Source: Rhodococcus sp. ARC_M6 (lineage in GTDB: Bacteria > Actinomycetota > Actinomycetes > Mycobacteriales > Mycobacteriaceae). Taken from it: a stretch of 64,000 bases of DNA. A program made the position numbers and the translations under genes. Below the pieces are notes generated by a model. That model searched no databases. It was given only the letters and a program-made list of their open reading frames with translations, and had not been told where the DNA came from. Shown here piece by piece: positions 1-9,900 of this stretch. Where the stretch lies: assembly GCF_022810305.1 (NCBI RefSeq), contig NZ_JALGQH010000002.1:415213-479212 (forward strand), written 5' to 3'. How positions within the stretch are numbered: the first letter of the stretch is position 1; every line of letters starts with the position of its first letter.

Positions 1-242
1 GCTTTCCCAAGGTTTTGTGGCGACGGCGAGATGGCTCCAATCAACCAGCTCGGTCACTGTCGATCACTGCCCTCAACGATCAGCATGCCTACGTCGATGT
101 GCCGGCAGATTTCGACGTGCAGGTCGGCGATCTGCTGGGCTGCGGGATTTCGCACCCGTGCACCACTTTCGACAAGTGGTCACTGATTCCTGAGGTCGAC
201 GCGGACTATCGGGTCGTCGGATTGGTTCACACGTTCTTCTGA
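1..242 (+). CDS. D-threonine aldolase / D-serine dehydratase-like enzyme, C-terminal fragment (5' cut by window edge)
   Basis: The gene enters from the left edge (reading frame begins at base 3) and ends at a TGA at 240-242, so only about 79 C-terminal residues are visible. They contain LNDQHAYVDV and GISHPCTTFDKW, the signature of the C-terminal barrel of the DSD1-like, PLP-dependent D-amino-acid aldolase/dehydratase family. In that family the His and Cys of the HPC motif bind the catalytic metal. The protein ends VGLVHTFF, the usual end of the family. Substrate (D-Thr, D-Ser or another D-amino acid) cannot be told from this part. It points away from the siderophore locus and is probably unrelated to it. 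Confidence 0.75.
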   Translation, partial: FPKVLWRRRDGSNQPARSLSITALNDQHAYVDVPADFDVQVGDLLGCGISHPCTTFDKWSLIPEVDADYRVVGLVHTFF

Positions 243-351
243 CCAGACCTAGGCGGATGAGCACTTCAACACACAAACCGACGCTGGAAGCGCCTTTCAC
301 CGTGATGACGAACACGACTCGAGATGTGTTTCGAGGAGCTATTTTGGGTGC

Positions 352-873
352 GTGTCCACAGACGCGACGACCCGGACTCCGGCCTGGCGCCGGGCAACCT
401 CACGGAGTGGACAGCGACTCCAATGGATAACCGCCCTGCTCCTGTGGTCAGTGGTGGGTGTTCCCGCCTCCACGGGTGCCGCCGTCCCGGCGCCGCACGA
501 CGCGATTGCCGCCGCAAACGGCCTGCGAGACGCATGGGTGGATCTGGTCAGGAACAGCGACCCCCCAGCGAAGGGCGAGCCCGCACTACTCTGCGACGAG
601 ACCACACCGACCGTCGACTGCGAAACCGTGGACAAAGTCTTCTACCGTAGTGGCGATCACGTCACCCTCGGGGCGACCGGATATCGCAATGCCCACACCG
701 ATTTCGCCACCGAGGACAGCACTCCGCTGTCCGATCACTTCCCGACAGCGGTCGACTTCGCCTGGTCCTGCATCGGAACATGCGTGTCCGGCAACGACAC
801 TGAGCCAATCGAGGCGGAAGGTACGGGCTCGTCGTCGTCCTCGTCGAAGTCGGCAACTCCACGCTTCCAGTAA
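352..873 (+). pseudogene. remnant of a secreted endonuclease/exonuclease/phosphatase (DNase I-like, sphingomyelinase-type) protein
   Basis: The frame opens with GTG and encodes 173 residues. Residues about 23-45 look like a Sec signal peptide (a hydrophobic WITALLLWSVVGVPA stretch followed by small residues). The rest resembles only the extreme C-terminus of DNase I-like phosphodiesterases: a segment around ANGLRDAWVDL, then KVFYRSGDHV, and finally LSDHFPTAVDF carrying the catalytic SDH motif. The 200-300 residues that normally lie between leader and SDH end, including the metal-binding Glu and other catalytic residues, are missing. It is therefore most likely an internal deletion product, unable to act as a phosphodiesterase. 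Its last 139 bases overlap the end of the convergent siderophore-interacting gene, which may have fixed its tail. It could still be expressed as a small exported protein. Confidence 0.5.
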
Positions 874-1667
874 CCGGTGATCAGGTGGTCACCGGCGCTC
901 AGGCCGAGTTCATCGCGCACGAACCGTCGGATCGGCTTGAGGCTGGTGGCCTCACCCGACACCCAGGCGTAGACGCGCTCGCCTTCCGGCACGGACACCG
1001 TTCCGACTGCGCGCTCGAGCAGATCAGAATGCCCAGCCGGAACGTCGCCGCGGTGCAACCACCGAACCTCGACACCCTCGGGAGCGGCCAGTTCGATCTG
1101 CTGCGACGCATCGGTGACCTCGATAAACACCCATCCTGCGGCGGCTTCCGGAAGCATCTCCAACCAGCGAGCAATAGCCGGCAACGCGGTGATATCGCCG
1201 GCCAGTAGGTAGCGGTCGTACGTCCACGGAACTACGACGCCACCAGGCGGACCCGCGACGTGAACCCGGGTTCCGGGAGTCGCCGCAATCGCCCAATCGG
1301 AGGCGAAGCCACCGGAGTGGAGCGCGAAGTCGAGGTCCAACTCCCCCAGTTCGGCGTCGTACCGACGCACTGTGTATTCACGTGAAATCGGAAGTGGGCG
1401 AGGCCACTTCAGGCCGTTGCCATCACGTTCCGGCAACCGTACGGTGCCGTCGGCATCGGGATACACCAGCCGTACATGCTCGTCGGGGGCGTGCGATTCG
1501 AAGCCCTCCAACTCCGGGCCGGCCAACGTCAGTCGCAGCAACCCGGAACCGACCATAGTGCTGCGGACAACTTCGAGTTCGCGAATACCGATGGGGTACG
1601 GCACCTTTGCGCTGCTGGCGCCGGCCCGAACTTCGGCGATGGCCGCGAGGTGGTCTCCTCGGTTCAT
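735..1667 (-). CDS. siderophore-interacting protein (FAD/NAD(P)H ferric-siderophore reductase, ViuB/YqjH type)
   Basis: A 310-residue cytoplasmic flavoprotein expected to release iron from imported ferric siderophore by reduction. Seen in the sequence: an N-terminal FAD-binding barrel with REYTVRRYD (FAD motif RxYTxR, about residues 95-103), a middle WAIAATPGTRVHVAGPPG segment, a C-terminal NAD(P)H domain (YLLAGDITALPAIARWLE) and the family end motif GYWKRG. Forty further residues rich in Asp, Glu and Ser follow GYWKRG, where most relatives stop, and this extension is what overlaps the convergent phosphodiesterase remnant. The ATG overlaps the stop of the exporter gene by 4 nt (ATGA) and is preceded by AGGAAGG, so it is the last gene of the htbG unit and is translationally coupled. 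Confidence 0.88.
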   Translation of the reverse strand: MNRGDHLAAIAEVRAGASSAKVPYPIGIRELEVVRSTMVGSGLLRLTLAGPELEGFESHAPDEHVRLVYPDADGTVRLPERDGNGLKWPRPLPISREYTVRRYDAELGELDLDFALHSGGFASDWAIAATPGTRVHVAGPPGGVVVPWTYDRYLLAGDITALPAIARWLEMLPEAAAGWVFIEVTDASQQIELAAPEGVEVRWLHRGDVPAGHSDLLERAVGTVSVPEGERVYAWVSGEATSLKPIRRFVRDELGLSAGDHLITGYWKRGVADFDEDDDEPVPSASIGSVSLPDTHVPMQDQAKSTAVGK

Positions 1668-2965
1668 GAACTACCTTCCTTTTCCTGCTGTGTCGTGCCT
1701 ACCGGCACCGGACTTTCACGAAGATCGATCTCGACAACTTCCGACGTTGCCCGCCGTACCGAACCCAGCGTCCCGAGAAGAAGCAGCCCAAGCACCGAAC
1801 CGGCAATACCCAAGACCAACAGCGCAGTTCCCGGCTCCAGCCACTGCCCAAGGAATCCGGCGGCCATCGACCCGATGGCCGTGCCCGTGACGGCCTGCAC
1901 CATCCAGAGACTTGACACCCGGCCTCGAAGCTCGTCGGGTGTGTTCTGTTGGAGTACCGCAAATCTCAGAATATCGTTGAGCGCTCGTCCGAGCCCGAAG
2001 CCGGCGAGACCGAGGAACGCGAGAACCACAGCCCCCGACGCCCCGAGGATTACCAGCCCGAGCGGCATGAAGGCTACCGATATCAGCATGGCTGCACCGT
2101 TGCGGTGAACACGTCCGGTCCATCCACTGGTCAACGACCCGATAACCGCGCCCACTGCCGGCGCTGCGTAGAGCAGACCCAGCATCGTGGGCCCGCCGCC
2201 GAGCACCTGATCGACAAATGCCGGAAGTAGCACCATCGGCCCACTGACGAACATGACCAGGAGCCCGCTGATCAGGATCCCACGAATGACGGAATGGCTG
2301 CCCGCGAACTTCACCCCGGTCACGAGCGCCCGAATGGGGCTCTCGTGATCAGTTCCCGGGGCGGGGGCCGGTCCGACCGCCTGGAACAACGTGACAGTTC
2401 CGGCAGTAGCCGCTGCGGCTACAAAGTACGTGATGGGGATTCCGCCGGCCGCGATGATCACGCCGGCAACAGCCGGCGCGACCATCGTCCCGATATCGGT
2501 GGTCAGCGCTACCAGTGCGCCGGCCGCCGCCATCTTGTTGCGCGGCAACAATGTCGGCATCAAGGCCATCAGCGCCGAACTACTGACACCACCGGCCAAT
2601 CCGTCGATCGCTGCTGCGACATAGATGACCCACATCGACGGATGTGGCAGTAGTGCGTTGCATCCGAGAATGATGAATCCGAGACCCGCAGCACTGCGGG
2701 CCAATTGGATGGTGCGTCGGCGATCGTATCGATCGGCGAGCACACCGCCGAACAGGCTGCCGAAGAACATCGCGATAGCCATCGCGGTGGAAACTCCGGC
2801 AACCTGCAAGGTTGACCTGGTGAGCTGGTACGTCTGCGCGGGAACGGCTACAACGAGCAGCCCGATCCCGAGCAGCGAGATCAATCGCGCGGAGAAGGCG
2901 TACCGGAAGGGACGGCTGGTCCGCAATGGTGAAACATCGATCACCAGCCCACCGAGTCGGGTCAT
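1664..2965 (-). CDS. MFS transporter, EntS-like siderophore exporter
   Basis: A 433-residue integral membrane protein with about 12 hydrophobic segments and an MFS loop motif GGVLADRYDRRRT (about residues 74-86). It resembles the enterobactin exporter EntS/TetV-like branch (MFS_3), whose members pump freshly made catecholate siderophore out of the cell. Its ATG overlaps the end of the binding-lipoprotein gene by 4 nt, and its own stop overlaps the next start by 4 nt, so it is locked into the htbG operon. The role as heterobactin exporter is inferred from position and family, since sequence alone does not fix the substrate or direction. Confidence 0.82.
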   Translation of the reverse strand: MTRLGGLVIDVSPLRTSRPFRYAFSARLISLLGIGLLVVAVPAQTYQLTRSTLQVAGVSTAMAIAMFFGSLFGGVLADRYDRRRTIQLARSAAGLGFIILGCNALLPHPSMWVIYVAAAIDGLAGGVSSSALMALMPTLLPRNKMAAAGALVALTTDIGTMVAPAVAGVIIAAGGIPITYFVAAAATAGTVTLFQAVGPAPAPGTDHESPIRALVTGVKFAGSHSVIRGILISGLLVMFVSGPMVLLPAFVDQVLGGGPTMLGLLYAAPAVGAVIGSLTSGWTGRVHRNGAAMLISVAFMPLGLVILGASGAVVLAFLGLAGFGLGRALNDILRFAVLQQNTPDELRGRVSSLWMVQAVTGTAIGSMAAGFLGQWLEPGTALLVLGIAGSVLGLLLLGTLGSVRRATSEVVEIDLRESPVPVGTTQQEKEGSS

Positions 2966-3975
2966 CCGAAGGTCTGACCGATCAGATCGAGAGTTGCCAT
3001 TGCGCCGTCGTAGTCAGGACGGTAGCTGGTGGCGGGGAGCTCGAACGTCGTACCGGCCTTGAAGGACGGCAACTGTGAGTACAGCGGATCGGTGGCAAGT
3101 TCTGCCATCGGACGTCCGGACACCGGAATGACAAACGCCACCGGTGCGTCGGCAACCTGCGACAGCAGTTCCGGGCTGACCTCGAACGAGTCACCGGAAC
3201 CGAAGAGCTGCGGGTTACCGGCCTTGGTCATGACGTCGTCAGCGACAAACCCGAGCTCGCTGAGCATTGCGGGCAGGGCTGCCGTCGGCGGCACGAGGTA
3301 CGGCTTGTTGTTGGCAAGCGAGAGGATGTAGACGACGTTGCCGGCCGGAACCTTGATCTTGCCCTTGACGTCTTTCACCTTCGCGTCGTAGGCGGCCATG
3401 AGGGCGGGAACCTGATCGGAACGGCCCGCTGCGTCGGCGACGATTTCGAGCTGCTTGTCCCAGGCGGCTACGGTCCGCGGGACCAGAACCGTTGGTGCGA
3501 TAGCGGTGAGCTTGTCGTAAAGTTCCTCGGCCTGAACAGAAGTAACACCCTGTCCACCACCGATAATCAGGTCAGGGTTGGCGGCGGCAACGGCCTCGAC
3601 GCTGAGCTGCTCACCAGCGGGAAGTTCCGTGGTGCCCTGCTTCTTGGCTGCATCCGACCAGGCCGGCGGGAATCCACCCTCGAGGTTGGTCACACCGAGG
3701 ACGCGGGTATCGGTGGCAACCACCGGAGCGTCGAGAGCGTAGAGGTAGCCGGCGAGTCCGCCGCTGAGGACCACGATGCGCTCGGCCGAAGCCGGCACCG
3801 TGACGGCACCCTTGTCGGTCTGGACTATGCGCGTCGTGGGCTCGTCTGCCTTGGCAGGTTCGTCCGATGACGCACTGCTGCACCCGACCATCGCCATGAG
3901 TGCGACGATCATCAGTCCCGCGATAGCGGCGGGACGTCGCCTACTCCGTGTCGCGAGCGGTGGTGTGGACTTCAT
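2962..3975 (-). CDS. Fe(III)-siderophore ABC transporter substrate-binding lipoprotein
   Basis: 337 residues. The N-terminus is basic and followed by a hydrophobic stretch ending in AMVGC, a lipobox with the lipidated Cys near residue 32. The mature part has the cluster III (FecB/FepB-type) layout: [24 protein letters not shown], then [12 protein letters not shown], then a long helix, then a second lobe with ELGFVADDV and a closing [17 protein letters not shown]. It should capture ferric heterobactin outside the membrane. No permease or ATPase gene for it is present in the window, so it must partner with proteins encoded elsewhere. The start overlaps the htbG stop by 4 nt (ATGA), giving coupled translation. 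Confidence 0.88.
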   Translation of the reverse strand: MKSTPPLATRSRRRPAAIAGLMIVALMAMVGCSSASSDEPAKADEPTTRIVQTDKGAVTVPASAERIVVLSGGLAGYLYALDAPVVATDTRVLGVTNLEGGFPPAWSDAAKKQGTTELPAGEQLSVEAVAAANPDLIIGGGQGVTSVQAEELYDKLTAIAPTVLVPRTVAAWDKQLEIVADAAGRSDQVPALMAAYDAKVKDVKGKIKVPAGNVVYILSLANNKPYLVPPTAALPAMLSELGFVADDVMTKAGNPQLFGSGDSFEVSPELLSQVADAPVAFVIPVSGRPMAELATDPLYSQLPSFKAGTTFELPATSYRPDYDGAMATLDLIGQTFG

Positions 3976-6900
3976 TTGTTATCTCCCATTGTGTTTCCAA
4001 CTGTGTGGTCTGTGTGGTGCGACAAAGCAAGGTGTGTCGCAAGTTCGGCAACTGTCGGATGAGCCATCAGGGTCCCGACGCCGACGGTGATCGAGAGGTC
4101 GTGTTCCACCTCGCCCACCAAGTGCATGGCCCGTAGCGAATCGCCGCCGAGATCGAAGAAACTCTCCTCCGGATTCACGGTTTCGACGTCGAGAACGCGC
4201 GCAAAGACCTGGCACAGTTGCTTTTCGGCGTCTGTGCGCGGCGCCCGTGCGGCGGCGCGCGGCGGGGGCGCCGGCAATGCTGCGCGGTCCAGTTTTCCGT
4301 TCGGGGTCAACGGGATCGTGTCCACCGTGACGATGTCGGACGGAACTAGATGCGCCGGTATACGTTCACGCAGGTACGGCCGGAGATCACCAGGCGCACA
4401 ACCGTCTTCGGGAATCACATATCCGATCAGACGTGGCGGCGCACCGTTCTCGCTGCGGACCGTTGCCGCTGTGCGAAGTACGCCGGGGCACGCAGCGAGC
4501 GCTGCTTCCACTTCACCCAACTCGATTCGAATCCCGCGGATCTTCACCTGATGGTCTGCGCGGCCCCGGTATTCGAGTTCGCCGTCCCGGCGTCGCAGAA
4601 CCATGTCGCCCGTTCGATACATGCGTCCGCCCACTACGTGCGGATCGGCAACAAACACCGAAGATGTCAGCGCCGTTCGGTGGAGGTAACCCAGAGCCGT
4701 GCCGTCACCGGACATATAGAGCTCCCCCACTGCGCCGACGGGAACTTCACGAAGACCCGAATCAAGTGCTCGTGCACAAGCATTGCGGACAGGTCGGCCG
4801 AGGCACGGCGTGACGCTCCCCTGCACCGGCGACCCCATCGCATTGATCGTGAACTCGGTGGGTCCGTACAGGTCGTAGCCGTCGACGCCGTCCTGATCGC
4901 GCAATCGTGACCACAATTCCGCGGGCACGGCTTCTCCGCCGAGCATGACCAGGGCGGGGGTCCGCTCACCGTCGAGGAGACCTGCTGCCATCAATTCCCG
5001 TGCATACGACGGCGTCACGTTCACCACGTCGATGCCGACTTTTCGGTAGTGCTTGACCAGCGACCCCGGATCAAGGCGGGCCTGCTCGTCGATCACGTGA
5101 ACTTCATGGCCGGCGAGCAGCCAGAACAGCTCTTCCCAGGACATGTCGAAGGAGAACGACACCGTATGCGCAATGCGCAGACGTCCGACCTTCTTCTCGG
5201 TGGGAGTGAAGATTTCGGCCTTGTGATTGTGGTACATCGTGGTCAAGCCTCGATGACCCACCACAACGCCCTTGGGTTTGCCGGTGCTGCCGGAGGTGTA
5301 GATGACGTAGGCGGGTTGATCCGCCGTCGTCGGTCCACCAACCGCTGCCGCGGAGACAACAGGCGCTTCGGTCCGCCCGTCGAGTACGTCTGCCACATCC
5401 GTTGCGTCGATGACCACGCACGGACGTCCGTCCGGAGCAACGACGTCACGCTGCTCACTGGTGGTGATCACCAGCGCTGCGTTGCTGTCCTCGATCAACT
5501 CCCGCAACCGCGCCGGCGGATGCGCCAGGTCCAGCGGAAGGTACGCGGCTCCGGTTCGCATGACGGCAAAGATCGCGACAACATGGTCTGCAGTACGCGG
5601 AAGAGCTAGCGCCACAACGCTGGACGGCCCGGCACCTGCCCAGGCCAGGATCCGTGCCAACCGATCAACACGAGTGTTCATCTCTGCAGCACTCAGTGTG
5701 ACGCCACCAAAGACAAGGGCAGTCTCGTCCGGTGTCGCCAGCGCTCGCTCGCGCAGTAGTGCGTCGACGCTGCCGCTGGGCTCACCGGGAAGTGGCATCA
5801 CAACACGAGGTGGCGCAAATTCGACGGGGGTGTTCGCACGCGGAACAGCCGTGTCCGCCACCGTGACAGCGTCCGACCCCGCGATCAGTTGGAGGATCGC
5901 GACGGTGCGGGCAAGCAGGTCCTCCGCGAGGGAAGCGGGAACCAGATCGGGCCGATTTTCCAGAACGAGCGACATCGAGGCGTCAGCAATTCCAGGATCG
6001 ACATCCAAAGTGAGTGCATAGTGAGTACCGTCCACTGCGTCGAAGCCGACAATTCCGCTGCGCTCGAACGTGTTCCGACGTCCCTGTTCATCACGCGGAG
6101 TATTGCGGAAGACGTAGAGCGTGTCGAAGAGCGTCGCAAACCCTGCAGCGCGCTGAACGTCGCCGAGACCGAGATGGTGATGTCCGAGCATGGAGCCTTG
6201 TTCACGGAACAGGCGACCGAGCAGGTCCGGAATCGTGTCCCCGGGCCGTACCTGAACACGCACCGGAATGGTGTTGAGTGCCAACCCCACCATCCGATCG
6301 GCGCCGTCCACATCCGGTGAGCGTCCGGACACCGTCGCACCGAAGACGACGTCGTCGCGACCCGTCACTGCCCGCAATGCCAAGCCCCACGCAGCGGAGA
6401 CAACGGTGGACAGTGTCACGCCGCCACGACGGGCAAGATCACGAACAGCCTGGGTAGCGCTCGGTTCCAACAGAACTCGGCTGAATACCGGCAGCGGCGC
6501 GCTTCCGCCGGAACCAGTACCGCCCAAGAGCGTCGGCTGCTCGAGGTCCGCCAGATAGTTCTTCCACGCCGACAACGCCTCCGTTCGATCTGTTTCTGCG
6601 AGCCATCGCAAGTGATCACGGAAATCGGCAGGTTCTTCCAACGCTGCATCCAGGCGAACCGGATCGGCGCCCTGCGAACGCGCGAGCTCGTACAGTGCAA
6701 ACAGCTCCGCGTACATCAATGTCTGTGACCAACCATCGGTCAGCAGGTGATGCTGCGTGAAGACGAGGTGCGCTCCCCCACCCGGTAGCCACACCAGGAC
6801 CATCCGGATGAGCGGCGGAGCACTCAAATCGAAGAGTGTGCCGAACTCTGCCTCGTCCAAAGTCTGGACCACAGAATCCAATTCATCAGCGGCAACACCG

Positions 6901-9900
6901 GTGAGGTCCACTTCACGAAACGGCATCTCGGCAGCTCGCGGAACGAACTGGACCGGCGCATCGAAGCCGGCGTGCGTGAATCCTGCGCTCAGATTCGGGT
7001 AGCGCCGCAACAGAGCATCGCCTGCCGCGCGCAGTGCTGATGCATCTACTGCGGCGTCCGCAGAGAACTCGAACCGCGGCTGCATGTGATAAGCGTCGGT
7101 ACCATGTGCTCCGTCGAGTACCGACTGGAAGTACATGCCCTCCTGCAAGGGTCCCAAAGGCAGGACATCCCGCCAGTCCGGACTGAGGGAATCGAGTCTT
7201 GCCCGACGATCGACGTCCACTGTCACCAACGGGCGGCGGATCTGATCCGGTGCAGTTTCCGGCAGCGCGTTGCGGTCGACCTTTCCGTTCAGCGTCAACG
7301 GAAGTGAGTTCAGCACCGTGATCGTCTGCGGCACCATGTGTTCGGGAAGGAGCAGCGCAACCTCCTTGCGAACCAGCACCGAATCGAGGACCGAGCCTCC
7401 GACGGGCACCACGTATCCGTGCAGACTGCCCGTTCCGGCAGCATCCACCCGGACGGTGGCCGCGGCGCGGGACACGCCGTTCAGCGCGTTCAGCGCACCT
7501 TCGACCTCGCCGAGTTCGATGCGGAAACCGCGAACCTTGACCTGATCATCTGCGCGGCGCAAGAAGTGGAGCACTCCCTGACGGCGTCGCACCAGGTCAC
7601 CCGTGCGATAGAGGCGTGCGCCCGGCACACTTGGATCAGCCACGAACCGCGCGACCGTGAGATCGGGCCGATTCAGGTATCCGCGCACAACCTGGGTACC
7701 ACCCAGATACAGTTCGCCGGCAACACCTTCCGGAACCTCGCGCAGATCGTCGTCCAAAACTCGAGCATGCACATCGGTCCACGGTCGCCCGATTGTGACC
7801 CGATCACCGAAGGCCAGCACAGCCGACGTCGCCCACACTGTAGCTTCGGTGGGCCCGTACACGTTTCGCACTGCAGAGCTGAACTGCACGAGGTTGTCAG
7901 CCAGATCCTGCGGGAGCGCTTCTCCGCCCACCAACGCGCGGACCTGACCGAGTTGCTGCGCATTTTCGTGTTCCGTGACCACTCGCCACAGCGACGGTGT
8001 TGCCTGCATGACGGTCGCCCCGCTGGCGGTAATCAACTCCAGCAACGCATCCGGATCTCGGACCGTGCGACGATCGGCAAGAACGATAGTTGCGCCGGCA
8101 GCGAGGGGACACAGCAACTCCAACGCTGCAATGTCGAACGACACCGTCGTCACAGCAACAATGCGATCACCCGGCCTAATCCAGCGATCTTCGATGACGG
8201 TGTCCGTGAATGCCGCGAGGTTTGCCGTCGAGACCATCACGCCCTTGGGTCGACCGGTCGACCCTGAGGTGTGAATGACGTAGGCGAGGTGTTCACCAGC
8301 GGGTCGTGGTGTGGGAAGCACAGCGCCCAGCGCAGCGAGTTCACCGTCGACCAGAACCATCGCCGGCGCAGCGTCTGGAAGTTGTCCGGCGACATCAGTA
8401 CTCGTGAGAACACACACCGGTGCCGCGTCCTCGATCATGAACTCGAGGCGTTCGGCCGGGTAGTCGACATCGAGGGGCAGATAGACCGCTCCGATGCGCA
8501 GAACTGCCAGCAGTCCAGCCACCAGATCCGCAGTCCGGTCCAACGCGACCGCCACGACCTTTTCGGGTCCGGCACCGGCAGCGACCAGTTCTCGTGCCAC
8601 CTCGTCCACGCGGGCAGACAGCTCCCGATAGGTGAGCGTAGAACTGCCGGAAACAACTGCAGGTGCGTCGGGGGTTCGCTCAATCTGCCGTGCAAACAAC
8701 AGCGAAATTCCCGCCGGCGCCACCTCACGGCGCGGTGGATCCCGATGCGGTTCACCCTCCGAGAAACGCACGTCCGAGACGACAACATCGGCGCCCGCTC
8801 CAAGCACCGACTTCACGCCGTCGAGCACTGCATCCGCGGTGACGGCGTCGAACAACTCGGCATTGACCGTCAGCCGAAGTTCGGTTCCGGTACAGACAAA
8901 TTCGAGGTCTACGGGGTCTTCGGCCAGATGACCGACGCGGGCGGCGAACAACCGTGAGCGAGGCCGGTCCAGAAGATCCGCAATACGATCGAGGGTCACG
9001 TCGCCATGCGCCGACGCTCCCGAAACTGCGTCGTCGACCCGGGTCACGACCTCACCGAAGGTCGGCCGACCGTTCAGATTTACCCGGATGACGTTCTCGG
9101 CGTTGTTGTCGACGAGACCGACTGCGATATCGCGGCCGCCCCCGAATGCGTTGAGAGTAGTTGCAACGCCAGCGATCAGCACCGTCTCGGAATCGATCCC
9201 ACTACTCAATTGCCGGAAGTACGTGTGCGCGCGGTACGCCGTACCACGCGGACGGTCAGACGAAAGGTCCAGCTCGAGCGGCAACCCTGCGAGAGCCTTG
9301 ACCCAGTACCGCTCGTGATCGGGATCGCCCGGAGCGGCAGCAAGACGTACCGGCTCCAGCTCGTCCACGACCGAGGCAGACGTTGTCACGACGTCCCCGA
9401 CCGCGAACTTCGAGTAATCGATCTGGGCCGCCGCAGCGAGTCCGCGCGGTGTCGGAGTATCGAAGACATCGGAGACGACGACGCGGATGCCCAGCTTGCG
9501 GAGACTTCCCACCACGCGCATCGCAGTCAGAGAATGCCCGCCGAGAGCAAAGAAATTCTCGTCCGGATGCACGCTGGGAAGTTCCAACACTGTTGCCGCA
9601 CAATGACACACTGCCTCCACGACCGAAGGGTCCACGTCAGCTGATGCACTAGCCGGAGCGGCAATCGATGTAGGCGAGGCCACGACATTTCGAGCCACCC
9701 GAACGACCGTCAGAACCTCGGATGCAGGCGTCATCGGCGCGGTAAGTAGCCCGGTGAGGATCTGACCGATCCTGGTGACAATACGCTGGGCCATCACGCC
9801 GGAAACCGCCGCGGGATCGTGGTACAGCACGAGGTCCAGACCCGTACTCGGCGGCGCCATCAGAGTCATCGGATAGTGCGTGACACCATGATTCGCAAAT

